Assembly (NCBI GenBank): GCA_030680415.1
Contig: JAUXVE010000090.1
Coordinates: forward strand, 1-64,000
Direction: 5' to 3'
DNA from: Rubrivivax sp.
GTDB taxonomy: Bacteria; Pseudomonadota; Gammaproteobacteria; Burkholderiales; Burkholderiaceae_C
Length of the DNA stretch: 64,000 nt
The position numbers and the translations under genes are program-made. The notes beneath the pieces are model-generated. The model saw only the letters and a program-made list of their open reading frames with translations. It was not told where the DNA came from and searched no databases. This document shows positions 56,777 to 64,000 of this stretch, piece by piece (the first letter of the stretch is position 1; each line of letters starts with the position of its first letter).

Positions 56777-58045
56777 TCAAGGCGCACGCTCGGCGTGGTG
56801 CTGCTCGATGGCCTCGTCGCGCTCGCCCGCTTCGTACAGGCATTCACGCCCGAGCCGGTCGATGCACAGCTCGGCCGTCCACGGCAGCATCAGGCTGCCG
56901 CAACGGCTGTCGCGGTACAGCCGCTCCAGCGGCAGGCTCTTGAGCATGCTCTGGCCGCCGCAGGTGCGGATGGCCAGCCGCGCGATGTCGTTGGCGTTCT
57001 CCATGATCGCGTAGTGCGCGGCGTACAGCCGCATGCGCGTGTCCTTGTCGGGGTCGACCGCGGCGTCGCGCGCGTTGTGCAGGAACAGCGCGCGCGTCTG
57101 CTCGAGCTTGATGCGCATCTCGGCCACTGCCGCCTGCTTGGTGGGATACATGCGGCGCTTCACCGGCGGCATGCCCGGCACCTCGGCGCGCAGGTAGGCC
57201 ACCGTGAAGTCATAGGCCGCCTGCGCGATGCCCATGTAGGTGGGCGACAGCGTGGCGAACATGTGCGGGAAGCGCGCCGCGGCCTGGAAGTACAGGCCCT
57301 CGGGCATCAGCCGCGCGCTGTGCGGCACCCGCACGTTGTCCAGCAGCAGCGTGCGGCTGACCGTGCCGCGCATGCCCAGCGGGTCCCAGTCGCCCACCAC
57401 CTGCACGCCGGGCGCGTCGGCCGGCACGGCGAGATACAGCGAATCGCACTGTGTACCTCTCATCTGGCCGGGCTTGTCCAGCGTGCACAGCACGCCGTAG
57501 TAGTCGGCGGCGCCGGCAAGCGAGGCAAAGATCTTCTTGCCGCTGACCTCGTAGCCACCGTCCACCGGCCGCGCCAGCGTGCCCCACGGCGCCTTGCCGG
57601 CGGCCGCCGCACCGCCTTCGTTGAACGGCTGCGAATAGACCTTGCCGTGGTGCACGATGCGCTCGTAGTGGATGGCGCGGTTGTGTTCGTGGTCGGCGCG
57701 CTGCCCGGGGCTCATGTCCAGCGCATCGGCGATGAAGCCGGCCCACATCGTCGAGCTCACGTGCATGTTGTAGGTCAGCGCGGTGGCACCGCAGTGGCGG
57801 CCGATCTCGGCGGCCACCATGACGTAGGTCGCGAAGTCGGCGCCCATCCCGCCGTGCGACTGCGGCACGCAGATGCCCAGCAGGCCGGCCTGGCGCAGGT
57901 CTTCGTAGTTCTCGAACGGGAAGCTCGCCTCGCGGTCGTGCAGGGCGGCGCGCGGCGCGAACTTCTCGCTGCCCAGCCTGGCGGCGAGTTCGATCAGTTC
58001 ACGCTGCTGCGCAGTGAGTTGCTGCGCATTGCCGGCGATGTGCAT
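56777..58045 (-). CDS. acyl-CoA dehydrogenase family protein
   Basis: A 422-residue flavoprotein with the three-domain ACAD fold: N-terminal helices (PFENYEDLRQAGLLGICVP), a beta domain (GKKIFASLAGAADYYGVL, GVQVVGDWDPLGMRGT) and C-terminal helices (RTCGGQSMLKSLPLERLYRD). The GMRGT and RD segments are FAD/substrate contacts of the family. Substrate unknown. AAGGAG lies seven bases before ATG 58045. A neighbouring flavin reductase could supply reduced flavin if this is a monooxygenase-like (DszC/SfnB-type) member, a possibility to keep open. Confidence 0.85.
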   Translation of the reverse strand: MHIAGNAQQLTAQQRELIELAARLGSEKFAPRAALHDREASFPFENYEDLRQAGLLGICVPQSHGGMGADFATYVMVAAEIGRHCGATALTYNMHVSSTMWAGFIADALDMSPGQRADHEHNRAIHYERIVHHGKVYSQPFNEGGAAAAGKAPWGTLARPVDGGYEVSGKKIFASLAGAADYYGVLCTLDKPGQMRGTQCDSLYLAVPADAPGVQVVGDWDPLGMRGTVSRTLLLDNVRVPHSARLMPEGLYFQAAARFPHMFATLSPTYMGIAQAAYDFTVAYLRAEVPGMPPVKRRMYPTKQAAVAEMRIKLEQTRALFLHNARDAAVDPDKDTRMRLYAAHYAIMENANDIARLAIRTCGGQSMLKSLPLERLYRDSRCGSLMLPWTAELCIDRLGRECLYEAGERDEAIEQHHAERAP

Positions 58046-58058
58046 GGGCCGTCTCCTT

Positions 58059-58111
58059 AGAGGTTGAGAGGCCATCCCATGCACCCGCGCAGGGGTGGCC
58101 TCTCAACCTCT
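58059..58111. repeat. 16-bp perfect inverted repeat between hydrolase remnant and acyl-CoA dehydrogenase gene
   Basis: AGAGGTTGAGAGGCCA (58059-58074) pairs perfectly with TGGCCTCTCAACCTCT (58096-58111), loop 21 nt. It sits exactly between a stop codon at 58111-58113 and the ribosome-binding site of the next gene. It could terminate or attenuate, or be an operator or small mobile-element footprint. Confidence 0.8.
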
Positions 58112-58260
58112 CAGTGGGCCTGGAAGTGCCGCTGCAGGAAGGACAAGACGGCGGTATTGAAGGCGGCCGGCTGTTCGACATCGGCGATGTGACCGGCGTC
58201 GCCCAGGCATCGGAACTCGGCAGCCGGGATGCGCGACGCCATGCGCTGCATGTCCACTTG
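58111..58260 (-). pseudogene. C-terminal remnant of an alpha/beta hydrolase
   Basis: The last ~47 residues of a hydrolase remain (MQRMASRIPAAEFRCL, GDAGHIADVEQPAAFNTAVL). GDAGHIADVEQP is the segment with the catalytic His in 3-oxoadipate enol-lactonase-like enzymes. Nothing upstream encodes the nucleophile elbow; the flavin reductase ends just before at 58271. Neighbours suggest a former flavin reductase-hydrolase-acyl-CoA dehydrogenase operon in which about 200 codons were lost. Confidence 0.6.
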
Positions 58261-58270
58261 GCCTCCAGCC

Positions 58271-58759
58271 TCACAGGATTTCCCCCAGCAAGCGGTAGTG
58301 CCCGGACTGGAACACCAGCGGCGGCAGCGCCGTCTCGCTGCAGGCCAGCACCCGGCCGATGAACAGGCGGTGGTCGCCGGCGACCTGCTGCGACACCGTC
58401 GCGCACTCGAACACCGCCGTGCAGCCGGCGAGCACCGGCGTGCCGTGTCCGCCCAGCGCCCAGGCGCCTTCGCTGAAGCGGCCTTCGGCGACCGATGCGA
58501 ACCGCCGCGACAGGTCGACCTGCGCCTCGGCCAGCACGTTGACGGCGAAGCGTGGCGCGGTGAGGAAGGCTTCCAGGCTCGGGCTCGGTTCGCGCAAGGA
58601 CCACAGCACCAGCGGCGGGTCGAGCGAAAGCGAGTTGAACGAGTTGGCGGTGAGGCCGACGAAGGCACCCGCCTCGTCGACGCAGCTGATGATGGTGACG
58701 CCGGTGGTGAAGCGGCCGAGCGCGTTGCGCAGGTGGCGGGTGTCGATCGGGTGGGCCAT
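58271..58759 (-). CDS. flavin reductase family protein (FMN-binding split barrel)
   Basis: A 162-residue protein of the HpaC/flavin reductase family: RNALGRFTTGVTIISCVDE, GLTANSFNSLSLDPPLVLWSL and FAVNVLAEAQVDLSRRFAS are the FMN and NAD(P)H regions, and the end has a DHRLFIGRV-type motif. It supplies reduced flavin to a monooxygenase. The start MAHPIDTRHLRN gives the usual length. It is followed by the truncated hydrolase and the acyl-CoA dehydrogenase-like gene, a likely flavin-dependent partner. Confidence 0.88.
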   Translation of the reverse strand: MAHPIDTRHLRNALGRFTTGVTIISCVDEAGAFVGLTANSFNSLSLDPPLVLWSLREPSPSLEAFLTAPRFAVNVLAEAQVDLSRRFASVAEGRFSEGAWALGGHGTPVLAGCTAVFECATVSQQVAGDHRLFIGRVLACSETALPPLVFQSGHYRLLGEIL

Positions 58760-58794
58760 GGGGCGCGACTCAGAGAGGGCCGGTCTCTCGCACT

Positions 58795-58905
58795 TGCTCC
58801 CTCTCCCTCTGGGAGAGGGTGGGGGTGAGGGCCCGCGAAACACCACTGTGCCCGGCGCAGCCCCTCACCCCAGCCCTCTCCCCGGAGGGGAGAGGGAGCA
58901 AATGC
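58795..58905. repeat. REP-like inverted element pair
   Basis: CTCCCTCTCCCTCTGGGAGAGGG hairpin core (given in part: CCCTCTGGGAGAGGG), GGGGTGAGGGC, a 25-bp spacer, then the inverse CCTCACCCCAGCCCTCTCCCC and GGAGAGGGAG. It is the same family as 48675-48889, here as one inverted pair in the gap between moaE and the flavin reductase. Confidence 0.7.
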
Positions 58906-58932
58906 AGATGTGGCCGAAGGACTCTCACCTTC

Positions 58933-59412
58933 TCACGCGTTGTTGGCCTGGATGCCCCAGCGCGCCAGCGCGGCGTCGTCGGCCACCCGCGCGTCGACCC
59001 AGCGCGCGCCCTCGGGCGTGGTCTCCTTCTTCCAGAACGGCGCCTGCGTCTTCAGGTAGTCCATCAGGAACTCGCAGGCCTGGAAGGCCTGGCCGCGGTG
59101 CGCCGAGCTCACCGCCACGAGCACGATCTGGTCGCCGGGCCGCAGCACTCCGATACGGTGCACGACGCGGGCGGCGCGGATGTCGAAGCGCTGCTGCGCC
59201 TCGTCGATCATGGCTTCGATGGCGCGTTCGGTCATGCCCGGGTAGTGCTCCAGCTCCATGCTGCTGACCGCGCTGCCGTCGTTGCGGTCGCGCACGGTGC
59301 CGATGAAGGTGGCGACCGCGCCGACCCCGGCGTCGCCCGCGCGCAAAGCCGCGACCTCGGCCGCGAGGTCGAAGTCGGCGCTCTGGATCGAGACCCGGCT
59401 CACGATGCTCAA
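58933..59412 (-). CDS. moaE: molybdopterin synthase catalytic subunit
   Basis: A 159-residue MoaE. It forms the MoaD2-MoaE2 synthase that puts the dithiolene sulfurs on precursor Z. ATFIGTVRD, LEHYPGMTERAIE, HRIGVL, AHRGQAFQACEFLMDYLKTQAPFWKKE are the conserved active-site stretches, including the catalytic lysine. The TTG at 59412 overlaps the moaD stop; GTG 59403 (MSRVSIQ) is an equally plausible start. It ends the hom-thrC-moeA-moaD-moaE operon. Confidence 0.93.
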   Translation of the reverse strand: MSIVSRVSIQSADFDLAAEVAALRAGDAGVGAVATFIGTVRDRNDGSAVSSMELEHYPGMTERAIEAMIDEAQQRFDIRAARVVHRIGVLRPGDQIVLVAVSSAHRGQAFQACEFLMDYLKTQAPFWKKETTPEGARWVDARVADDAALARWGIQANNA

Positions 59413-59660
59413 CCGCCGGTCACCGGCGGGAAGAACGCGACTTCAACGCCGTCACGCAGGACCGCGGTTTCGTCGCTCATGGCCTGGTCCAGCGCACAGC
59501 GCACGGCGCGGCCGCGCGCCAGCACCTCGGCGTGACGGCCACCGCGGGCCAGCAAGGCGTCGCGCAATGCACCCAGCGTGCTGCCTTCGGGCACCTCCAC
59601 CCTCTCGGCCGCCCCGAGCGCTTCGCGCAGCGAAGCGAAGTAGCGCAGCTGGACCTTCAT
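59409..59660 (-). CDS. moaD: molybdopterin synthase sulfur-carrier subunit
   Basis: An 83-residue ubiquitin-like protein (MKVQLRYFASLREALG...) ending in the essential Gly-Gly (FFPPVTGG) that carries the thiocarboxylate. It overlaps moeA upstream (ATGA) and moaE downstream. Confidence 0.94.
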   Translation of the reverse strand: MKVQLRYFASLREALGAAERVEVPEGSTLGALRDALLARGGRHAEVLARGRAVRCALDQAMSDETAVLRDGVEVAFFPPVTGG

Positions 59661-60907
59661 CGCGAGATCAACTCCGCCAGTGACACGAACTGCACCGTAT
59701 CGCCACGCCCGATGGCCTGGTCCGGCGGGTTGTCCACCAGACCGTCGGCCCACACCGCCGAGGTCAGCACACCCGAGCTCTGGTTGGGATAAAGGTCCAG
59801 TCCGCCGCCGGCGTTGACGCGCACGCGCAGGAACTCCCGCCGCCGGTCCGGGCGCGGCCAGTCGAAGTCGGCACGCAGGGTCAGCCCGACCGGCAACGCC
59901 GCCGGCGCGCCCTGCAGGACACGCAGCACGGTGCTCACGCACAGCAGGTAGGTGACGAAGCTCGACACCGGGTTGCCCGGCAGGCCCAGCAGCAGCGCCG
60001 CCGTTCCGTCGGCGCGGCGGATCTCGCCGAAGGCCAGCGGCTTGCCGGGCTTGATGGCGATCTGCCACTGCTCGAGCCGCCCTTCGGCCTGCGCCGCGGG
60101 CTTGAGGTGGTCTTCCTCGCCGACCGAGACGCCGCCGCTGGTGACGATGAGGTCGTTCGCCGCCGCGGCCTCGCGCAGCGCCATGCGCGTGGCGTCCAGC
60201 CGGTCGGGCACGATGCCGAGGTCGGTGACCTCGCAGCCCGCGGCCTGCAGCAGGCCGCGCAGCATGTAGCGGTTGGAGTTGTAGATGGCCCCCGGGCGCA
60301 GCGGCTGGCCCGGCATCATCAGCTCGTCGCCGGTGGAAAACAGCGCCGCGCGCGGGCGCCGCACCACCGGCAGCAGTGCCGCGCCGACCGATGCCGCCAG
60401 GCCCAGCGCCTGCGGTGTCAGTCGCGCGCCGCGGTGCAGCACCGCGCTGCCCAGGCGCACGTCTTCACCGCGGCGGCGGATCCACTGGCCATGCTGCGGC
60501 ACGACGTCGACGCGCACGCTGCCCAGGCCGTCACCCGGCAGCGGCTCGCACTGCTCCTGCATGACGATGGCGTCGGCTCCCGCCGGCACCTGGCCGCCGG
60601 TGAAGATGCGTGCCGCCGTGCCCGGCCGCAGGGCCAGCCCGGGCACGCCGGCCGGGATGCGTTGCGACACCGGCAGCACGGTGCCGGCAGCCGGCACACT
60701 GGCCGCGTGCAGCGCATAGCCGTCCATCGCCGAGTTGTCCGCGGGCGGCACATCCAGCGCCGACAGCACTTCGGCCGCCAGCACGCGCCCCAGCGCGTCG
60801 AAAGTGGACACCGACTCGGTCCGGCGCAGGGCGTGCGGCGCGGCGCCCGCCGCCAGGCGCGCCAGCGCTTCGTCCAGGCTCAACAGCACACGCGTATCGG
60901 CGTTCAT
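59657..60907 (-). CDS. moeA: molybdopterin molybdotransferase
   Basis: A 416-residue MoeA that inserts molybdate into adenylylated molybdopterin. Landmarks: DVPPADNSAMDGYAL, IFTGGQVPAGADAIVMQE, LFSTGDEL, GAIYNSNRYML, TSGGVSVGEEDH, KPGKPLAFG and LGLPGNPVSSFVTY. The start overlaps the thrC stop. A large frame continues upstream as a shadow of thrC and is not part of the protein. It serves molybdenum enzymes including CO dehydrogenase. Confidence 0.95.
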   Translation of the reverse strand: MNADTRVLLSLDEALARLAAGAAPHALRRTESVSTFDALGRVLAAEVLSALDVPPADNSAMDGYALHAASVPAAGTVLPVSQRIPAGVPGLALRPGTAARIFTGGQVPAGADAIVMQEQCEPLPGDGLGSVRVDVVPQHGQWIRRRGEDVRLGSAVLHRGARLTPQALGLAASVGAALLPVVRRPRAALFSTGDELMMPGQPLRPGAIYNSNRYMLRGLLQAAGCEVTDLGIVPDRLDATRMALREAAAANDLIVTSGGVSVGEEDHLKPAAQAEGRLEQWQIAIKPGKPLAFGEIRRADGTAALLLGLPGNPVSSFVTYLLCVSTVLRVLQGAPAALPVGLTLRADFDWPRPDRRREFLRVRVNAGGGLDLYPNQSSGVLTSAVWADGLVDNPPDQAIGRGDTVQFVSLAELISR

Positions 60908-62400
60908 GAGCAGTTCGCTTCGATGTACCGCTTCACGGCGCCGGCATCGGCGGCCATCACGGTGTAGCGCTTGGGCAGCGCCTCGATGCCACGCATCGCC
61001 GGCGGCGGCTCCGGGTCGACGCCCAGCGCCTCGCGGATGGTGGCCGCGAACTTGGCCGGCAGCGCCGTTTCCAGCACCATCATCGGCACGCCGGGCTGCA
61101 GGTGCTCGCGCGCCACCTTCAGGCCGTCGGCGGTGTGGGTGTCGATCATCGTGTGCGCATGCTGCCAGGTGTCGCGGATGGTCGCCAGCCGGTCGGCGTG
61201 GCTGCTGCTGCCGGAGACGAAGCCGAAGCCGCCAGGCGCGGTGGCCGGCGCGAACTCGGCCGCCGACAAGGTGAAGCCGCCGTCGCGCGCCAGCGTCGAC
61301 GCGAACAGTTCGCGCGTGCGCGCCGCATCGCGGCCCAGCAGGTCGAAGACGAAGCGCTCGAAGTTGCTGGCCTTGCTGATGTCCATCGACGGGCTCGAGG
61401 TCTCGTGCGTCTCGGCGCTGCTGCGCACGCGGTAGGTGCCGGTGCGGAAGAACTCGTCGAGCACGTCGTTCTCGTTGGTCGCGAGCACCAGCCGCTCGAT
61501 CGGCAGGCCCATCAAGCGCGCGACATGTCCTGCACAGATGTTGCCGAAGTTGCCGCTGGGCACGGTGAAGCTCACGCGCTCGCTGTTGGACGGCGCCGCC
61601 GCCGGGCCGCCCCAAGGCGGCGCAGCCCCCTCGGGGGGTAGCGAGGCGGAGCCGAGCTTGGGGGCCCCCGATGTCGCAAGGAAGTAACCGGCGAAGTAAT
61701 AGACGACCTGCGCCAGCAGCCGCGCCCAGTTGATCGAGTTGACGGTGCCAATGTGGTGCCGGCGCTTGAATTCGAGGTCGTTGCTGACCGCCTTGACGAT
61801 GTCCTGGCAGTCGTCGAACACGCCCTCGACAGCGATGTTGTGGATGTTGGCGTCCTGCAGGCTGAACATCTGCGCCTGCTGGAAAGCGCTCATGCGGCCG
61901 TGCGGGCTGAGCATGAAGACGCGCACGCCCTGCTTGCCGCGCATCGCGTATTCGGCAGCGCTGCCGGTGTCGCCCGAGGTGGCACCCAGGATGTTGAGCT
62001 CTTCACCGCGGCGCGCCAGTTCGTATTCGAACAGCTTGCCCAGCAGCTGCATCGCGATGTCCTTGAAGGCCAGCGTCGGGCCGTTGGACAGCGCCTGCAG
62101 ATACAGGCCTTCGCCGAGCGGCTTCAGCGGCGTGATCTGCGTGGTGCCGAAGATCTGCTCGGTGTAGGTGGCGTCGCACAGGCGCTTCAGGTCGGCGGCC
62201 GGGATGTCGTCGATGTACAGCGACAGGATCTCGAACGCCAGCTCGGCATAGGGCAGGCCGCGCCAGCGCGCCAGCGTGGCCGCGTCGACGCGCGGGTACG
62301 ACGCCGGCAGGTACAGGCCGCCGTCGGGCGCCAGGCCTTCGAGCAGGATGTCGGAGAAGCCGCGCGGTGTCGTGTCGCCGCGGGTGCTGATGTACCTCAA
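60904..62400 (-). CDS. thrC: threonine synthase with an in-frame repeat-derived insertion
   Basis: A 498-residue PLP enzyme converting phosphohomoserine to threonine. The PLP lysine is in PTLAFKDIAMQLLG, and VPSGNFGNICAGH binds the phosphate. Between the strand YYFAGYFLAT and SERVSFTVPSGNFG, family members have only a few residues; here about 27 extra residues (GAPKLGSASLPPEGAAPPWG...) are encoded by a copy of an intergenic repeat at 61590-61670. The frame is kept, so the enzyme may still work. It overlaps hom upstream and moeA downstream. Confidence 0.93.
   Translation of the reverse strand: MRYISTRGDTTPRGFSDILLEGLAPDGGLYLPASYPRVDAATLARWRGLPYAELAFEILSLYIDDIPAADLKRLCDATYTEQIFGTTQITPLKPLGEGLYLQALSNGPTLAFKDIAMQLLGKLFEYELARRGEELNILGATSGDTGSAAEYAMRGKQGVRVFMLSPHGRMSAFQQAQMFSLQDANIHNIAVEGVFDDCQDIVKAVSNDLEFKRRHHIGTVNSINWARLLAQVVYYFAGYFLATSGAPKLGSASLPPEGAAPPWGGPAAAPSNSERVSFTVPSGNFGNICAGHVARLMGLPIERLVLATNENDVLDEFFRTGTYRVRSSAETHETSSPSMDISKASNFERFVFDLLGRDAARTRELFASTLARDGGFTLSAAEFAPATAPGGFGFVSGSSSHADRLATIRDTWQHAHTMIDTHTADGLKVAREHLQPGVPMMVLETALPAKFAATIREALGVDPEPPPAMRGIEALPKRYTVMAADAGAVKRYIEANCS
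61590..61670 (-). repeat. intergenic repeat element inside thrC
   Basis: 81 bp, minus strand GGGGGCCCCCAAGCTCGGCT, a CCCCCCGAGGGGGC hairpin, then CGCCGCCTTGGGGCGGCCCGG. It is a well-known type of intergenic repeat in Burkholderiales, related to those at 26683 and 46390. Here it lies in the coding sequence, in frame and without stop codons. Confidence 0.75.
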
Positions 62401-63734
62401 CTCAATTCTTCCTTGCGGATGCGAACGATCGGCGCCAGCACCGTCGGCAGGGCCTGCATCTGCGCCAGCGCCGCCTTCATGCGCCCTTCCACGGTGTCGT
62501 GGGTCAGGATGATGAGGTCGGTCTGGCTTTCACCCTCGGCGACGGCCTTCGATCCATCGCCTTCGGCGCTGGGGCGCTGCAGCACGGCGTCGATGGAGAT
62601 GTCGTTGTCCGCCAGGATGCCGGTGATGCGGGCCAGCACGCCGGCCTCGTCGGCAACCACCAGGCGCAGGTAGAAGGCAGTCACGACCTGGTCGATGGAG
62701 AGTATCGGCGTGTCCTGCAGCGAGCCCGGCTGGAAGGCCAGGTGCGGCACGCGGTGGTCGGGGTCGGCAGTGTGCAGCCGGGTGATGTCCACCAGGTCGG
62801 CGATCACGGCGCTGGCGGTCGGCTCGGCGCCGGCGCCCTTGCCGTAGTACAGCGTGGTGCCGACGGCGTCGCCGTGCACGACGACGGCGTTCATCGCGCC
62901 TTCGACATTGGCGATCAGCCGGTCCTTGGGCACCAGCGTCGGATGCACGCGCAACTCGATGCCGTCCGGCCGGCGCTTGGTGATGCCCAGCAGCTTGATG
63001 CGGTAGCCCAGCTGCTCGGCATAGCGGATGTCCGCCGCCTGCAGCGCCGAGATGCCTTCGACATAGGCCTTGTCGAACTGCACCGGCACGCCGAAGGCGA
63101 TGGCGCTCATGAGCGTGGCCTTGTGCGCGGCGTCCACACCTTGGACGTCGAAGGTCGGATCGGCTTCGGCGTAGCCCAGTGCCTGCGCCTGCTTCAGCAC
63201 GACGCCGAAGTCCAGCCCCTTGGATCGCATCTCCGAGAGGATGAAATTGGTGGTGCCGTTGATGATGCCGGCGACCCACTCGATGCGGTTGGCCGTGAGC
63301 CCTTCGCGCAGCGCCTTGATGATGGGGATGCCGCCGGCCACCGCGGCTTCGAAGGCGACCATCACGCCGCGGTCACGGGCGGCGGCAAAGATCTCGGTGC
63401 CGTGCACGGCCAGCAACGCCTTGTTGGCAGTGACGACGTGCTTGCCGGCGGCAAGGGCCTCCAGCACCAGCGTGCGCGCGATGCCGCAGCCGCCGATGAG
63501 CTCGACGACGATGTCGACGGCCGGGTTGGCGATGACCTGCCGGGCGTCGGCCACCACCTGCACCTGTTCGCCGACGATGGCGCGCGCACGTTCGGTGTCG
63601 AGGTCGGCGACCATCGTGATGGCGATGCCGCGCCCGGCACGGCGGCGGATCTCTTCCTGGTTGCGCTGCAAGACCCGGAAGGTGCCGCTGCCGACGGTGC
63701 CGATACCGAGCAGGCCGACCTGCATCGGGTTCAT
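62397..63734 (-). CDS. hom: homoserine dehydrogenase
   Basis: A 445-residue enzyme reducing aspartate semialdehyde to homoserine. It has NAD(P) binding GLLGIGTVGSGTFRVLQRN, a catalytic region VTANKALLAVHG and GIINGTTNFILSEM, YAEADPTFDVQGVDAAHK, and a C-terminal ACT domain (YLRLVVADEAGVLARITGIL) for threonine feedback control. It overlaps thrC by ATGA, giving a threonine-synthesis pair ahead of the moe/moa genes. Confidence 0.95.
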   Translation of the reverse strand: MNPMQVGLLGIGTVGSGTFRVLQRNQEEIRRRAGRGIAITMVADLDTERARAIVGEQVQVVADARQVIANPAVDIVVELIGGCGIARTLVLEALAAGKHVVTANKALLAVHGTEIFAAARDRGVMVAFEAAVAGGIPIIKALREGLTANRIEWVAGIINGTTNFILSEMRSKGLDFGVVLKQAQALGYAEADPTFDVQGVDAAHKATLMSAIAFGVPVQFDKAYVEGISALQAADIRYAEQLGYRIKLLGITKRRPDGIELRVHPTLVPKDRLIANVEGAMNAVVVHGDAVGTTLYYGKGAGAEPTASAVIADLVDITRLHTADPDHRVPHLAFQPGSLQDTPILSIDQVVTAFYLRLVVADEAGVLARITGILADNDISIDAVLQRPSAEGDGSKAVAEGESQTDLIILTHDTVEGRMKAALAQMQALPTVLAPIVRIRKEELS

Positions 63735-63818
63735 GGCCTCCTCCGACGGGCCGTCTGTGCGGGGATCACGGCGCCCTCTGGGGGCCTCGGGCGGTGGCGA
63801 GCTTGGGAGTGCATGTTC
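63735..63818 (-). other. short gap between aminotransferase and hom genes with a degenerate repeat
   Basis: An 84-bp gap containing CCCTCTGGGGGCCTCGGGCG and GGCGAGCTTGGG, a decayed copy of the intergenic repeat family. No separate promoter is obvious, so hom may be co-transcribed with the aminotransferase. Confidence 0.4.
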
Positions 63819-64000
63819 TCAGACAGAGTGGCGTTTGCGATAGTGCGACAGGAAACGATCGATGCGCCCGATGGCTTCCGTGAGGTCGTCGGAATTCGGC
63901 AGGAAGACGATGCGGAAGTGGTCGGGTGCGATCCAGTTGAAGCCGGTGCCCTGCACGATCAGCACCTTTTCCTCGGCCAGCAGCTCGTAGGCGAACTGCT
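63819..64000 (-). CDS. PLP-dependent aminotransferase, AlaA-like (partial, 3' end only)
   Basis: The last 59 codons of a class I/II aminotransferase: FAYELLAEEKVLIVQGTGFN, then WIAPDHFRIVFLPNSDDLTEAI, ending FLSHYRKRHSV. The QGTGFNW...DHFRIV stretch, with the substrate-binding Arg, matches alanine-synthesising AlaA/YfbQ transaminases. The 5' part lies beyond the right edge. The position upstream of hom-thrC is common in Burkholderiales. Confidence 0.85.
   Translation of the reverse strand, partial: QFAYELLAEEKVLIVQGTGFNWIAPDHFRIVFLPNSDDLTEAIGRIDRFLSHYRKRHSV

Overview
The window is GC-rich chromosomal DNA, most likely from a betaproteobacterium of the order Burkholderiales (Rubrivivax/Leptothrix/Methylibium-like). 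The evidence is the gene neighbourhoods (aminotransferase-hom-thrC-moeA-moaD-moaE; nadA-nadC opposite nadB), an RcoM-type CO sensor, and GC-rich intergenic repeat elements of the kind common in that group. This placement is inference; no 16S rRNA gene is present.

Layout. (1) 0.3-6.5 kb, minus strand: a form I aerobic CO dehydrogenase operon (coxM-coxS-coxL-coxG-coxD) preceded by rcoM, a haem PAS-LytTR CO-sensing regulator. Three regularly spaced TTCGTGC repeats lie between rcoM and coxM. (2) 6.6-8.7 kb: a UvrD-family helicase. (3) 8.78-32.99 kb: a 24-kb genomic island inserted at the 3' end of a tRNA-Pro(UGG) gene and bounded by 31-bp perfect direct repeats. No integrase remains. It carries a complete type 2 BREX (Pgl) phage-defence operon: small XRE regulator, pglW, pglX, pglY, pglZ, brxD, brxHI. 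Between pglX and pglY there is a translationally coupled cassette (HEPN-like protein, KGGVGR-variant ParA-like ATPase, second P-loop NTPase, Fic protein) followed by an MqsR/MqsA-like toxin-antitoxin pair. This composite is the most interesting part of the window.

(4) 33.1-38.2 kb: DUF697-like protein, RraA-family aldolase, Lrp/AsnC regulator, EamA exporter, acetolactate-synthase-like ThDP enzyme, TetR regulator. (5) 38.2-48.5 kb: an apparent catabolic region with an SsuABC/THI5-type ABC transporter, a DHDPS-family lyase, a MetE-C-terminal-like enzyme, an NAD-dependent epimerase, a GNAT protein, a Gfo/Idh/MocA oxidoreductase, a DUF993 protein and a sugar-phosphate isomerase. Three of its promoters share TTGACG-N17 architecture, and two also share a downstream motif, which points to one regulon of unknown substrate. 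(6) 48.5-54.0 kb: REP-like repeats, an MFS transporter, and NAD biosynthesis (nadA-nadC, nadB). (7) 54.1-58.8 kb: clpB with a sigma-32-type promoter, an acyl-CoA dehydrogenase, an alpha/beta-hydrolase remnant and a flavin reductase. (8) 58.9-64 kb, minus strand: alaA-like aminotransferase (partial), hom, thrC, moeA, moaD, moaE. thrC contains an in-frame copy of a Burkholderiales intergenic repeat.

How it fits together. RcoM probably activates the cox operon in response to CO; the molybdenum-cofactor genes at the right end would supply the MCD cofactor chemistry CO dehydrogenase needs, although they are not adjacent. In the island, PglW, PglX, PglY, PglZ, BrxD and BrxHI form a recognised exclusion system, while the HEPN/ATPase/ATPase/Fic cassette and the toxin-antitoxin pair look like extra, possibly abortive, layers expressed from the same transcript.
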